Assembly: GCA_023664345.1 (NCBI GenBank)
Contig: JAMPFQ010000008.1
Coordinates: 95,664-149,852, forward strand
Direction: 5' to 3'
Length of the DNA stretch: 54,189 nt
Origin: Lachnospiraceae bacterium
Lineage (GTDB): Bacteria > Bacillota > Clostridia > Lachnospirales > Lachnospiraceae
The notes beneath the pieces were generated by a model that made no database searches, was not told the DNA's origin, and saw only the letters and a program-made list of their open reading frames with translations. Shown here piece by piece: positions 11,202 to 18,408 of this stretch. A program made the translations under genes and the position numbers. How positions within the stretch are numbered: position 1 is the first letter of the stretch; every line of letters starts with the position of its first letter.

Positions 11202-11230
11202 AATATAACACTTTTTTCGCTGATGTTCAA
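11202..11230 (-). promoter_or_regulatory. Predicted promoter of the chemotaxis receptor and ilvN-ilvC unit
   Basis: On the minus strand, -35 TTGAAC (11225-11230), 17-bp spacer, -10 TATATT (11202-11207). No sigma-D-type box (TAAA...GCCGATAA) was found, so vegetative transcription is more likely. Confidence 0.6.
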
Positions 11231-11276
11231 TGGTAAATTTGCGCGATTTCCTCATTAAGCAACAGTTCAGCCCGCG

Positions 11277-13553
11277 TCATTCGTACTCACAGATATACCC
11301 CACCCTGCCCGCATAGGAGGGCGCTGCATCCAGGATGTCGTCCGGCACGTCATTGAGATAGCACCGACCATCTGAACGCCTGTAGAAAAGGACCACATAT
11401 CCCTCCCGCACTTCCCTGCCATCCTCCGTGACGCCTGTATAGCTGGGTTCCCCCTCCAGCCAGTACCGGAATAACGCGTTATACAGCATGAGCATATTAT
11501 AACCGTCTTTTGATCCGGGTTCCAGCCAGCGGTAGCCGAAGGGGATGTCCCCCGCATTCTCTCTTGTGGCTCCCACAAAGAAAGTGACATTCTCTTTATC
11601 CTCGGCGATGATCCGCTCCTGCAGCCGCTCCAATTCCTCCCGGGAAGTGACGGTCGCCAGGTGACCGCCCCTCTCCTGGCAGAGCCTCCGGGCTTCTTTC
11701 CAGGTGACATCCTCCACGATCAGTTCATAACGGTGTCCTGCGGAGGCCACATCCCCCGTCCTCAACAGGGATGTGATCTCGTCCAGAATGTAATATCTCT
11801 GGGGACGCATCCCCTGCCCCTCGGGATACACGGCGTTCAGACGCGCCTGATACTCCTCTTTGTCCACAGACTCCCCGCCCCAGTTATAGACATAGATCAG
11901 ATTCTCATTTTCGTCCAACTGGATCCCATCCGGCCCGTTTCCGTAGGTTCCGCCGTCCACATAGACCCATTTTCCATCCCGGATGGTATAGATATGGTCA
12001 TAATAATGATCCATATTACCGTCCGAATTACAGATCAGGTTTCTCCCCTCGATATAAGTGACGTTCAGGCGGGCTGACTGCCACACATCCAGGACGTGAT
12101 CGTGAAAGGTCAGGATCTCAACTCCTCCTGCTTCAAATCCGGTGTTGCACACAAGTTCGGGAATCTCGTCATCATCCACACAGATCAGGCTGTAGGTCCA
12201 GGTATCCGCAGATTCATACGCCTCCAGATGATCGAGATAAGCCTGCTTCCACTCCTCCAGGCAGGAATCATCCCACGCCGTGCGCTCTTGCTCTTTCACC
12301 ACAGAGAAGCGCCTGCACATTTCCCTGTACAGATCATCGATATCGTTTATGGGTACGGCGTCGTCATAGCCCCAGACATCCAGTTCTTCCCAGTCCCACT
12401 CCTCACAGACCCGCAGGTATTCCTCCTCGGAAACTTCCACGCCGTTTACCTCATGATGATCTCCGATATACCGAAAGTCATCATATTGAGGAACGCTGTG
12501 GAGAGCCAGCAGTTTCACGCTTTCCGTCCCATCGATCCGGTAAAAAAACGATTCTTCCTCTCCCTGGCCCATATAGGTACTGAAGATCAGGTTTTCATAA
12601 GGGTTAAAACGGCACTTTCCAAAACTCCCAAAGCTTCCTGCTTCCGTTACATTGCCGCCATTGTACACGCATATGGTCACGGCGGCGGCATGGGCGTCGG
12701 AGGGGATGATCGCCAGTTCCGGGATATTGTCGATATCGATGAACACCAGGTCATATCTTATCCTCTCTGTGCCATAGGGGTATTCCTCATAAATTTTTTG
12801 GAGATATTTCGCGTATGCCAGAAAGATGCGCTTTTCTTCCTCTTTGAGCACATAAGGTTTTTCTATTTTTATCGTTTCGGATACTTCCGTGTAGTCCGCA
12901 CCCTCCAGATAGGTCAATGTGATGTTTTCGCTGTCAGCCATCTCGACCTCCATGATGGCCGACATAGGATCCGCAGTCCTGGAAAAATCTCTCCGGATGC
13001 GCGTTTCCGGCAGTCCTTCGTCGAACAGAGCCCTTAACAGCAGTTCCTCATGATCCTCCATATAAGCTACGTAACTGTCTCCCACAAGAATCGGATTGAA
13101 ATAGGTATCGGACAGTCTCGCCTCTTTTGTGTCAAACCAGAAAACATAGGACGCCGGGGAGCCAACGCTTATAGAGATCTCCAGCAGATCCTCCTTGACC
13201 CGCATAATCTGGGGTTCTCTGGGAAATACATCCTGATAAACTCTGTGGCCGGAACCATCATACAACGTCAGTTGATATCCGTCCGCTGTTTCCACACATG
13301 CGTACCCCTCAGAGTTTGCCGTCCTTGTATCCGCATCCTCCGTTTTCCCTGCATCTGCCGTGTTTTTCGTACTGATAACCATGCCTCTCCATAACCCGCG
13401 AATAAATCTTTGATTTTTCAATCTGCTTTCCTCGCAGGACTCAGCGCTTGCGTGATCCTCCCGCCATTCCTTTGTGTTTTCCACTTTTTCCGCACACAGA
13501 TACATCCCTGCCACTATCAATGCAATGGCGCACACCGACCACACTCTTTTCAT
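11277..13553 (-). CDS. Exported protein of unknown function with a C-type-lectin-like C-terminal domain
   Basis: 758 residues. The N-terminus (residues 5-21) is a signal peptide or membrane anchor without a good lipobox. The middle (about 80-600) is acidic and Trp/Tyr-rich, with two segments of the kind LVFIDIDNIPEL and LICVDDDEIPEL, resembling repeats seen in Lachnospiraceae surface proteins. Residues 607-758 look like a C-type-lectin fold: TWKEARRLCQERGGHLATV, FFVGATRE, YRWLEPG, then CYLNDVPD and GYICEYE, with Cys625, Cys731 and Cys755 at typical spacing. Bacterial members often bind or display protein ligands; calcium or sugar binding cannot be judged. It is divergent from the response regulator gene at 13706. 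Confidence 0.75.
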   Translation of the reverse strand: MKRVWSVCAIALIVAGMYLCAEKVENTKEWREDHASAESCEESRLKNQRFIRGLWRGMVISTKNTADAGKTEDADTRTANSEGYACVETADGYQLTLYDGSGHRVYQDVFPREPQIMRVKEDLLEISISVGSPASYVFWFDTKEARLSDTYFNPILVGDSYVAYMEDHEELLLRALFDEGLPETRIRRDFSRTADPMSAIMEVEMADSENITLTYLEGADYTEVSETIKIEKPYVLKEEEKRIFLAYAKYLQKIYEEYPYGTERIRYDLVFIDIDNIPELAIIPSDAHAAAVTICVYNGGNVTEAGSFGSFGKCRFNPYENLIFSTYMGQGEEESFFYRIDGTESVKLLALHSVPQYDDFRYIGDHHEVNGVEVSEEEYLRVCEEWDWEELDVWGYDDAVPINDIDDLYREMCRRFSVVKEQERTAWDDSCLEEWKQAYLDHLEAYESADTWTYSLICVDDDEIPELVCNTGFEAGGVEILTFHDHVLDVWQSARLNVTYIEGRNLICNSDGNMDHYYDHIYTIRDGKWVYVDGGTYGNGPDGIQLDENENLIYVYNWGGESVDKEEYQARLNAVYPEGQGMRPQRYYILDEITSLLRTGDVASAGHRYELIVEDVTWKEARRLCQERGGHLATVTSREELERLQERIIAEDKENVTFFVGATRENAGDIPFGYRWLEPGSKDGYNMLMLYNALFRYWLEGEPSYTGVTEDGREVREGYVVLFYRRSDGRCYLNDVPDDILDAAPSYAGRVGYICEYE

Positions 13554-13641
13554 CCGTCCACTCTCCGTGTTACCTATGTAAGATCTTCTGTTCTACTATT
13601 CTAATGGAGCCGGGCATCATTTTTGCATACTGTTTCCAAGG

Positions 13642-13670
13642 TTGTATTTTGAATGGAAGTATCCTATAAT
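13642..13670 (+). promoter_or_regulatory. Predicted promoter of the response-regulator operon
   Basis: -35 TTGTAT (13642-13647), 17-bp spacer, -10 TATAAT (13665-13670), 35 bp before the ATG of the regulator gene. Confidence 0.65.
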
Positions 13671-13705
13671 ATGGACAGAAATATACCACGGAGACACGAA
13701 AATCC

Positions 13706-14374
13706 ATGAAAACCATCGCTGTGATCGAAGACGATATTTATATCGGGAACCTGCTTGAGGAAACCCTGTCCGCGGAGGGCTATTCCGTGATCCGGGCTTA
13801 CTCCGGCACGGAAGCCCTGCTTCTGCTGGAGAAGCGGCGTCCCGACCTGATCCTGCTTGACCTGATGCTGCCGGGGCTGTCGGGGGAAGCACTGCTTCCC
13901 ATGCTCAAAGGCATCCCGGTCATCATCGTCAGCGCAAAGACGGACGTAACCGACAAGGCCGCCCTGCTTCTGGAAGGCGCCGCCGATTATATCACCAAAC
14001 CCTTTGAGATCAGGGAGCTGCTGGCCCGGATCACGGTACAGCTTCGCAGACAGCCCGCCCGTTACGACAGCTGCCTGAAAGTGGGCGGACTGTGCCTGGA
14101 CAGTTCGGACAGAAGTTGCACCCTGTACGGGAAACCTGTGCACCTGACCAGAACGGAATTTGCCATCCTGAAGCTGCTGGCGGAAAACGCGGGCCACGTT
14201 ATCTCAAAGTCCGCCCTGCTGGACCGCATCAGCACGGACACCCCCGACTGTACGGAAAGTTCCCTGAAAGTCCACATCAGCAATCTGCGCCAGAAGCTGA
14301 AAGACATTTCCGGCGAAAATCATATCGAGGCCGTATGGGGGATCGGCTTTACACTTTCTTTACCTTTTTCTTAA
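13706..14374 (+). CDS. OmpR/PhoB-family response regulator
   Basis: 222 residues. The receiver domain has acidic pair EDD (8-10), phospho-acceptor Asp52 (LLDLMLPGL) and the Lys of ITKPF near 101. The C-terminal winged helix (about 125-222) ends in the usual SSLKVHISNLRQKLK recognition region and IEAVWGIGFTL. It is followed by an ABC ATPase, an ABC permease and a histidine kinase on the same strand, the layout of peptide-sensing and detoxification modules in Firmicutes. Three direct repeats at 14358-14388, beginning inside its 3' end, are a likely binding site (listed separately). The start is ATG 13706 with GGAG about 12 bases upstream. Confidence 0.92.
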   Translation: MKTIAVIEDDIYIGNLLEETLSAEGYSVIRAYSGTEALLLLEKRRPDLILLDLMLPGLSGEALLPMLKGIPVIIVSAKTDVTDKAALLLEGAADYITKPFEIRELLARITVQLRRQPARYDSCLKVGGLCLDSSDRSCTLYGKPVHLTRTEFAILKLLAENAGHVISKSALLDRISTDTPDCTESSLKVHISNLRQKLKDISGENHIEAVWGIGFTLSLPFS

Positions 14375-14403
14375 CCGCTACCTTTACCCCCGCACGCTAT
14401 ACT
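14358..14403 (+). promoter_or_regulatory. Triple direct repeat and promoter controlling the ABC-kinase genes
   Basis: CTTTACC (14358-14364), CTTAACC (14370-14376) and CTTTACC (14382-14388) recur with an exact 12-bp period, followed 9 bp later by a -10-like TATACT (14398-14403). The first repeat lies inside the response-regulator coding end. Tandem direct repeats overlapping the -35 region are typical of sites activated by OmpR-family regulators. An inverted repeat GACGCGGC/GCCGCGTC follows before the ATPase gene. Confidence 0.6.
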
Positions 14404-14455
14404 TCATCTCAGGACGCGGCGCAGGAAATATGGCCGCGTCAGAATGGAGGATCCT

Positions 14456-15367
14456 ATGGAATATGTACTGACTGTCAATTCCCTGCGGAAAAAATACCGC
14501 AATTTCACCGCTCTGGACAATGTGACCATGCATGTGCCCAAAGGAGCCGTCTATGGCTTCGTGGGGGAAAACGGCGCGGGAAAGACCACCCTGATCCGCC
14601 TGATCTGCGGGCTGCAGAAGCCTGACGCGGGGGACTATTCCCTCTTCGGACTCTCCTTTCAGGATCCGCAGATCGGCAAGAGCCGCAGCCGCATGGGCGC
14701 CGTGGTGGAAACGCCGTCCATTTATCTGGAGATGTCCGCCGCGGACAACCTGAAAGAACAATATCGGCTCCTGGGCATTCCCTCTTTTGCATCCATTCCC
14801 GAACTGTTAAAGCTGGTCGGCCTGGAGGACACGGGCAGGAAAAAGGCAAAAAACTTCTCCCTGGGCATGCGCCAGCGGCTTGGTATCGCCCTGGCCCTGG
14901 CGGGGAATCCTGACTTTCTGGTGCTGGACGAGCCGGTCAACGGCCTGGATCCCCAGGGCATTATCGAGATCAGGGAACTGATCCTGAAGCTGAACACGGA
15001 ATCCGGCATCACCATCCTCATTTCCAGCCATATTCTAGAGGAACTGTCCAAACTCGCCACCCACTACGGCTTCATCCATAAGGGCAAGCTCATTCAGGAG
15101 ATCAGCGCCGCACAATTGGAGGCATCCTGCCGCAGATCTCTCTGCGTCACCGTCTCCGACAGCAGCGCCGTTGCCGTGGCAATGGAGGAAAGAGGGCTGG
15201 AATATCAGATTCTCTCCGACACACAGGCTGAGATCTATGATGAGATCACCATCACAGAACTGGTGGACGCCCTCAGCCCCAAAGAGTGCGTCGTCTACTC
15301 TGTCTCCGCAAGGGAAGAAGGGCTGGAAAACTACTACATGAACCTGATCACCCCGAAAAGGAAATGA
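14456..15367 (+). CDS. ABC transporter ATP-binding protein (ABC-2 / antimicrobial peptide type)
   Basis: 303 residues. Walker A GENGAGKTT, Q-loop region near 85, signature FSLGMRQRL, Walker B FLVLDEPVNGLDP. The length and the C-terminal extension after the ATPase core (about 220-303) fit the BcrA/LanF-like group that pairs with a separate ABC-2 permease, here the next gene. The likely role is export of, or self-protection from, a peptide or other envelope-active compound; no substrate gene is nearby. I chose the ATG at 14456, which has GGAGG 6 bases upstream, over the ATG at 14444 that overlaps that site. Confidence 0.9.
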   Translation: MEYVLTVNSLRKKYRNFTALDNVTMHVPKGAVYGFVGENGAGKTTLIRLICGLQKPDAGDYSLFGLSFQDPQIGKSRSRMGAVVETPSIYLEMSAADNLKEQYRLLGIPSFASIPELLKLVGLEDTGRKKAKNFSLGMRQRLGIALALAGNPDFLVLDEPVNGLDPQGIIEIRELILKLNTESGITILISSHILEELSKLATHYGFIHKGKLIQEISAAQLEASCRRSLCVTVSDSSAVAVAMEERGLEYQILSDTQAEIYDEITITELVDALSPKECVVYSVSAREEGLENYYMNLITPKRK

Positions 15368-15386
15368 AACAAGAAAGGAAGCATTT

Positions 15387-16229
15387 ATGAATAAATTATT
15401 ATCCGCCGGATTTGCACGGCTTTGGAAAAGTACGTTGTTCTGGCTTGAAGTCATCCTCATGACGCTGTTTTTCGTCCTCATCATGATCGCCGATCATCAG
15501 AGCGCAAGAGACTACGGCGTCTCCTATGTCCTGGACGTCTTCTTCCCCGGCAGTTTCATGTTCATCGGCTTCTTCACAGCCGCTTTCGCCGCCATGTTTC
15601 TGGGCACGGAGTACAGCGACGGCGCCATCCGCAATAAGCTGGTGATGGGACATGGCAGGACTGCCATCTATCTGTCCAATCTGATCGTCTGTTTTGTCTC
15701 TTCCGTGCTGGTATGCCTCAGTTCCATCGTGATCATCTGCGCCATGGGGATCCCTATGTTTGGCCTGCTGACCAGACCTCTGGCAAATACCCTGGCAGTG
15801 GTCAGCACAGGCATCCTGATCGTGGCCGCCTACTCCGCTGTCTTTACTTTCATTGCCATGCTGATCTCCAACAAGCCTGTGACAGTGATCGTATGTGCCT
15901 TTGTCATACTGACCCTGTACTTTGGCGCTATGACCATCGGCATGATGCTGGACGCGCCCGAAATATCTCCCGGTTACGCCTGGATCGAGGAGGGGGAAAC
16001 CGTAACAAGCCTGCCCCATCCCAATCCCCATTATCTGCGAGGGACTAAGAGAGCGGTCTACGAATTTTTGTACGATTTCCTTCCCACCGGACAGGGATTC
16101 CAGATCGCGGCGGGAGAAGAGGGGGCGATTCCCTCAACGAAGATACAGTTTCCCCTGTATTCCCTGTTGATCACCGTATCCGTCACAGCGGGAGGCGTCC
16201 TGGCTTTTTGCAGGAAAGACCTGAAATAA
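15387..16229 (+). CDS. ABC-2 type permease
   Basis: 280 residues with six predicted membrane segments, the first about 18-36, and a long loop between segments 5 and 6 (about 195-245). It starts 19 bp after the ATPase gene, behind AGAAAGGAAG. It is the membrane partner of the 14456-15367 ATPase. Similar permeases act with BcrA/LanF-type ATPases in bacteriocin immunity or bacitracin-type resistance; the assignment to a particular substrate is not possible. Confidence 0.85.
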   Translation: MNKLLSAGFARLWKSTLFWLEVILMTLFFVLIMIADHQSARDYGVSYVLDVFFPGSFMFIGFFTAAFAAMFLGTEYSDGAIRNKLVMGHGRTAIYLSNLIVCFVSSVLVCLSSIVIICAMGIPMFGLLTRPLANTLAVVSTGILIVAAYSAVFTFIAMLISNKPVTVIVCAFVILTLYFGAMTIGMMLDAPEISPGYAWIEEGETVTSLPHPNPHYLRGTKRAVYEFLYDFLPTGQGFQIAAGEEGAIPSTKIQFPLYSLLITVSVTAGGVLAFCRKDLK

Positions 16230-16242
16230 ACATTTTGTCAAC

Positions 16243-16310
16243 GAATCCATAAATGGATTCCCTCTCGGAAGATTGGCTGCAAAATCAGATGCAGAAAAGA
16301 TTCCGAGAGG
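16243..16310 (+). other. Two perfect inverted repeats ahead of the histidine kinase gene
   Basis: GAATCCAT/ATGGATTC (16243-16250 and 16253-16260) is followed immediately by CCTCTCGGAA/TTCCGAGAGG (16261-16270 and 16301-16310); the second encloses a smaller CTGC/GCAG stem. The stretch ends 30 bp before the kinase start codon and 14 bp after the permease stop. It could set kinase expression by mRNA processing or hide the ribosome-binding site; neither hairpin has a T-run, so simple termination is unlikely. Confidence 0.6.
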
Positions 16311-16339
16311 CTGCATCCGGCAACCGGAGGAGAAAGCCC

Positions 16340-17416
16340 ATGGAATACTTGATATTGGGAATACTATGTGCCCTGACCGCAGTCCTGGCAGTGAAGATTT
16401 ATCTGTTGAAAAAGGGGCTTCAGGAGATTGATGACGGCCTGGAAGAAATCTTAAGCCAGGATACCAACCGTCAGATCACCCTTTCTTCCCGGGACAGATC
16501 CATACGCCGCCTTGCCTCACGGCTGAACGTGCACTTAGGGCAGCTGCGTAAAAGCCGGCTGAAATATCAAAACGGCGACAGGGAGTTAAAGGAAGCAATC
16601 ACCAACATTTCCCACGACCTGCGGACGCCCCTGACTGCCATCAGCGGCTACCTGGAACTGCTGGAAAAAAAATTCACCCCGGGAGAAATCCGTTTTTCAG
16701 GGCAGGCGGCTCTTTTCGGGAAAACGCAGCCTTATCCTGAACGGGAACTTCCCCCTGCAAAACACCCGTTCCATGCAGAACATGAAACAGGCATCGGAAG
16801 CGCCGCCAGGGATAACGGCATCGAAGAAGCCCTGCGCTGCCTGGCGGTGATCCGGAACCGCACGGAGCACATGAAGCAGCTGACGGAGGAACTGTTCCGC
16901 TGCTCCCTGGCCCTGTCCGTGCCCGAAGAGGAGCCGCAGCTTTTATCCCTGAACCATGTTCTGGAGGAAAGTCTCCTGTCCTTCTATGAAGCCCTGCGGA
17001 AAAAAAGGATCACGCCCGCCGTCTCCATGCCGGAGACGCCCGTTATGCGCACCCTGGATCCTGCCGCGCTGTCACGGGTCTTCCAGAATGTTTTGAGCAA
17101 TGCGGTGAAATACAGCGGCGGCGACTTAAGCGTATGCCTGACAAAAGACGGCGCCGTAACCTGCTCCAACACCGCCCCGAACCTGGATCCACTCCTGACG
17201 GAACAGCTTTTTGACCGCTACTTTACGGTGGAAACCGTTTCCTCCCCCAATGCCGGAAGTTCTACGGGATTGGGGCTTTCCATCGCCCGCCTGCTGACGG
17301 AACGGATGGGCGGGGAAATCTCCGCCGTCTGTGTCCAGCAGCCCGGCGAGCCCACGGCGTCAGCCCCTCATCATGCGGAAAACAGGCTGGAGATCACGAT
17401 ACGGTTTCCGGCCTGA
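16340..17416 (+). CDS. Sensor histidine kinase with a single membrane anchor
   Basis: 358 residues. One N-terminal membrane helix (2-23) with almost no extracellular part, as in intramembrane-sensing kinases, though those usually have two helices. HisKA His92 (NISHDLRTPLTAISGY); HATPase with NVLSNAVKYSGG and STGLGLSIARLL. Between the two HisKA helices there is an insert of about 50 residues (about 108-160) rich in Pro, His and Gly; it would lie at the helical hairpin tip. I chose ATG 16340 (MEYLILG) with GGAGGAG upstream; an upstream frame to 16253 would translate the hairpins. It pairs with the regulator at 13706. Confidence 0.88.
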   Translation: MEYLILGILCALTAVLAVKIYLLKKGLQEIDDGLEEILSQDTNRQITLSSRDRSIRRLASRLNVHLGQLRKSRLKYQNGDRELKEAITNISHDLRTPLTAISGYLELLEKKFTPGEIRFSGQAALFGKTQPYPERELPPAKHPFHAEHETGIGSAARDNGIEEALRCLAVIRNRTEHMKQLTEELFRCSLALSVPEEEPQLLSLNHVLEESLLSFYEALRKKRITPAVSMPETPVMRTLDPAALSRVFQNVLSNAVKYSGGDLSVCLTKDGAVTCSNTAPNLDPLLTEQLFDRYFTVETVSSPNAGSSTGLGLSIARLLTERMGGEISAVCVQQPGEPTASAPHHAENRLEITIRFPA

Positions 17417-17432
17417 TATGGGGTAAAAATAC

Positions 17433-17461
17433 TTGCTTTTTTCATCTGCACATGTTATAGT
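17433..17461 (+). promoter_or_regulatory. Promoter of antitoxin RNA 1
   Basis: -35 TTGCTT (17433-17438), 17-bp spacer, -10 TATAGT (17456-17461). The same -35 sequence and the same spacing occur at locus 2. Confidence 0.7.
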
Positions 17462-17467
17462 GAACAT

Positions 17468-17570
17468 AGAAAAGGGAAAGCCATAGAAGCGGCTCTATCC
17501 CTCAAACAAAATGCTAATGCCCCTTAACGAGGCCAGCCGTTGCTATTGGTGGTAGCAGCGGCTATTTTCT
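17468..17570 (+). ncRNA. Predicted type I antitoxin RNA, locus 1
   Basis: From the promoter, an RNA of about 100 nt would start near 17468 and end at the hairpin AGCCGTTGCTA/TAGCAGCGGCT (17535-17563) followed by ATTTTCT. It overlaps the 3' end of the toxin gene: the toxin stop codon (17562-17564) is in the base of this hairpin. Its 5' module (GGGAAAGCC...GCGGCT...TCCC, about 17474-17501) folds back and resembles the 5' module of the toxin mRNA in the same sense. Compared with locus 2 it keeps only a short match (ATGCCC) to the toxin leader. Existence is predicted, not shown. Confidence 0.65.
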
Positions 17571-17654
17571 ACCCTGAAAGATTGCATAGCACAAACTTAT
17601 CAGGGCAACGACAAAGATACAAAACTGAAACAGATCAGAATATGTAACATTCAT
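17562..17654 (-). CDS. Small holin-like type I toxin, locus 1
   Basis: 30 residues starting MNVTYSDLFQFCIFVVAL and ending with IFQGRK: a short polar start, one membrane helix, a basic tail. This is the pattern of the putative holin-like toxin family (Hol-Tox; TxpA/BsrG-like small toxins) and it aligns residue for residue with the toxin of locus 2. The ATG at 17654 has AGGAGGG 7 bases upstream; an out-of-frame ATG 4 bases earlier is too close to the site. Expected action: insertion in the cell membrane when the antisense RNA fails. Too short for routine gene calling. Confidence 0.8.
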   Translation of the reverse strand: MNVTYSDLFQFCIFVVALISLCYAIFQGRK

Positions 17655-17744
17655 CCATTCGCCCTCCTTTCTCTCGTCTGGAGGGTTTTATGCCCTCCGA
17701 AAAATCAAGAGGGTAAAGCCGCCTTTTGCTCTACGGTTTCCCAT
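17655..17744 (-). promoter_or_regulatory. Toxin 1 mRNA leader with switchable SD hairpins
   Basis: In mRNA order: a 5' module starting ATGGGAAACCG near 17744, GGAGGG (17693-17698), CCCTCC (17680-17685) and GGAGGG, the Shine-Dalgarno site (17662-17667), 7 bases before ATG. The middle CCCTCC can pair with either GGAGGG but not both, so the ribosome site is open or closed depending on which hairpin forms. The same three blocks exist at locus 2. Confidence 0.65.
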
Positions 17745-17750
17745 GGCGGC

Positions 17751-17779
17751 AATATAACACATTTTATAGTATGAAGCAA
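17751..17779 (-). promoter_or_regulatory. Promoter of toxin 1 mRNA
   Basis: On the minus strand, -35 TTGCTT (17774-17779), 17-bp spacer, -10 TATATT (17751-17756); the start site would be near 17744. The transcript would run against the antitoxin RNA. Confidence 0.7.
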
Positions 17780-17798
17780 CAATCTTTTTAAAGATCAA

Positions 17799-18200
17799 TC
17801 ACTTCTGACCGCAATGGTGTTCTCCGCAAGGATGCTCTCCGCCGCAGTCATGCCTCTCGCCATGCCCGTGATGGTCACAGTGGACATCCGGGTCAAAGCC
17901 AAGATTTCCCGCAAGCAGCGCCTCCACCGCCGTGTCCGCGCTGCCGGACACGCCGCCGTAAAGCTGCACCCCTGCCTCTTTCAGCGCCATCTGCGCACCT
18001 ACACCGATCCCGCCGCAGATCAGCGTATCCACTCCCAAGTCAGAAAGCAATACCGCCAGGGCGCCATGACCGCTCCCATTAGTGCTTACTACCCGCGAGT
18101 CCGCCACCTTACCGTCAGCGATCTCATAAACCTTAAAATACTCTGTGTGCCCAAAATGCGGAAACACATTTCCGTTTTCATAAGTGACTGCAATTTTCAT
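17799..18200 (-). CDS. NifX/NafY-type dinitrogenase iron-molybdenum cofactor biosynthesis family protein
   Basis: 133 residues. Residues 1-105 match the NifX/NifB C-terminal-like fold, starting MKIAVTYENGNVFPHFGHTE and including LICGGIGVGAQMALKEAGV. The tail (about 106-133) is packed with His and Cys (DPDVHCDHHGHG, then CGGEHPCGEHHCG), a probable metal-binding region. Stand-alone members in non-nitrogen-fixing Clostridia probably carry metal or FeS clusters; no nif genes are near. The start is uncertain: ATG 18200 fits the family but is 13 bases from GGAGG; GTG 18209 or TTG 18212 are closer. Confidence 0.85.
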   Translation of the reverse strand: MKIAVTYENGNVFPHFGHTEYFKVYEIADGKVADSRVVSTNGSGHGALAVLLSDLGVDTLICGGIGVGAQMALKEAGVQLYGGVSGSADTAVEALLAGNLGFDPDVHCDHHGHGERHDCGGEHPCGEHHCGQK

Positions 18201-18408
18201 GATCTGCACCAAACCTCCTGCAATATATTATTTCTTCCTGTCCATCCATAAAGTCAACAACCCCGATGCAGGCATACGGGACATCAAACAAGATACGACG
18301 CAGAGCATCGGGTATGTGACCCTCGCGGCATTCACCAAATGGATGCTAACGCATCCGCCTGGCTCATTGCTCGCGGGAATCAATGGATCATTATCATCCA
18401 ATGACAGT
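18201..18408. other. Intergenic stretch after ilvB-ilvN with inverted repeats
   Basis: No gene. It holds a 6-bp hairpin GGATGC/GCATCC (18341-18356) and a wider pair CCCGATGC/GCATCGGG (about 18262 and 18306). On the minus strand these lie downstream of the second ilvN and may end that transcript, but T-runs are absent. Confidence 0.35.

Noticed and set aside
11111..11276. Sigma-D (flagellar) promoter for the chemotaxis receptor
   Set aside because: No TAAA with a GCCGATAA-like partner at the right spacing; a sigma-A-type promoter fits well.
16253..16339. 29-residue N-terminal extension of the histidine kinase
   Set aside because: It would be encoded by two perfect inverted repeats, lacks a ribosome-binding site, and the ATG at 16340 has GGAGGAG and begins with the membrane helix.
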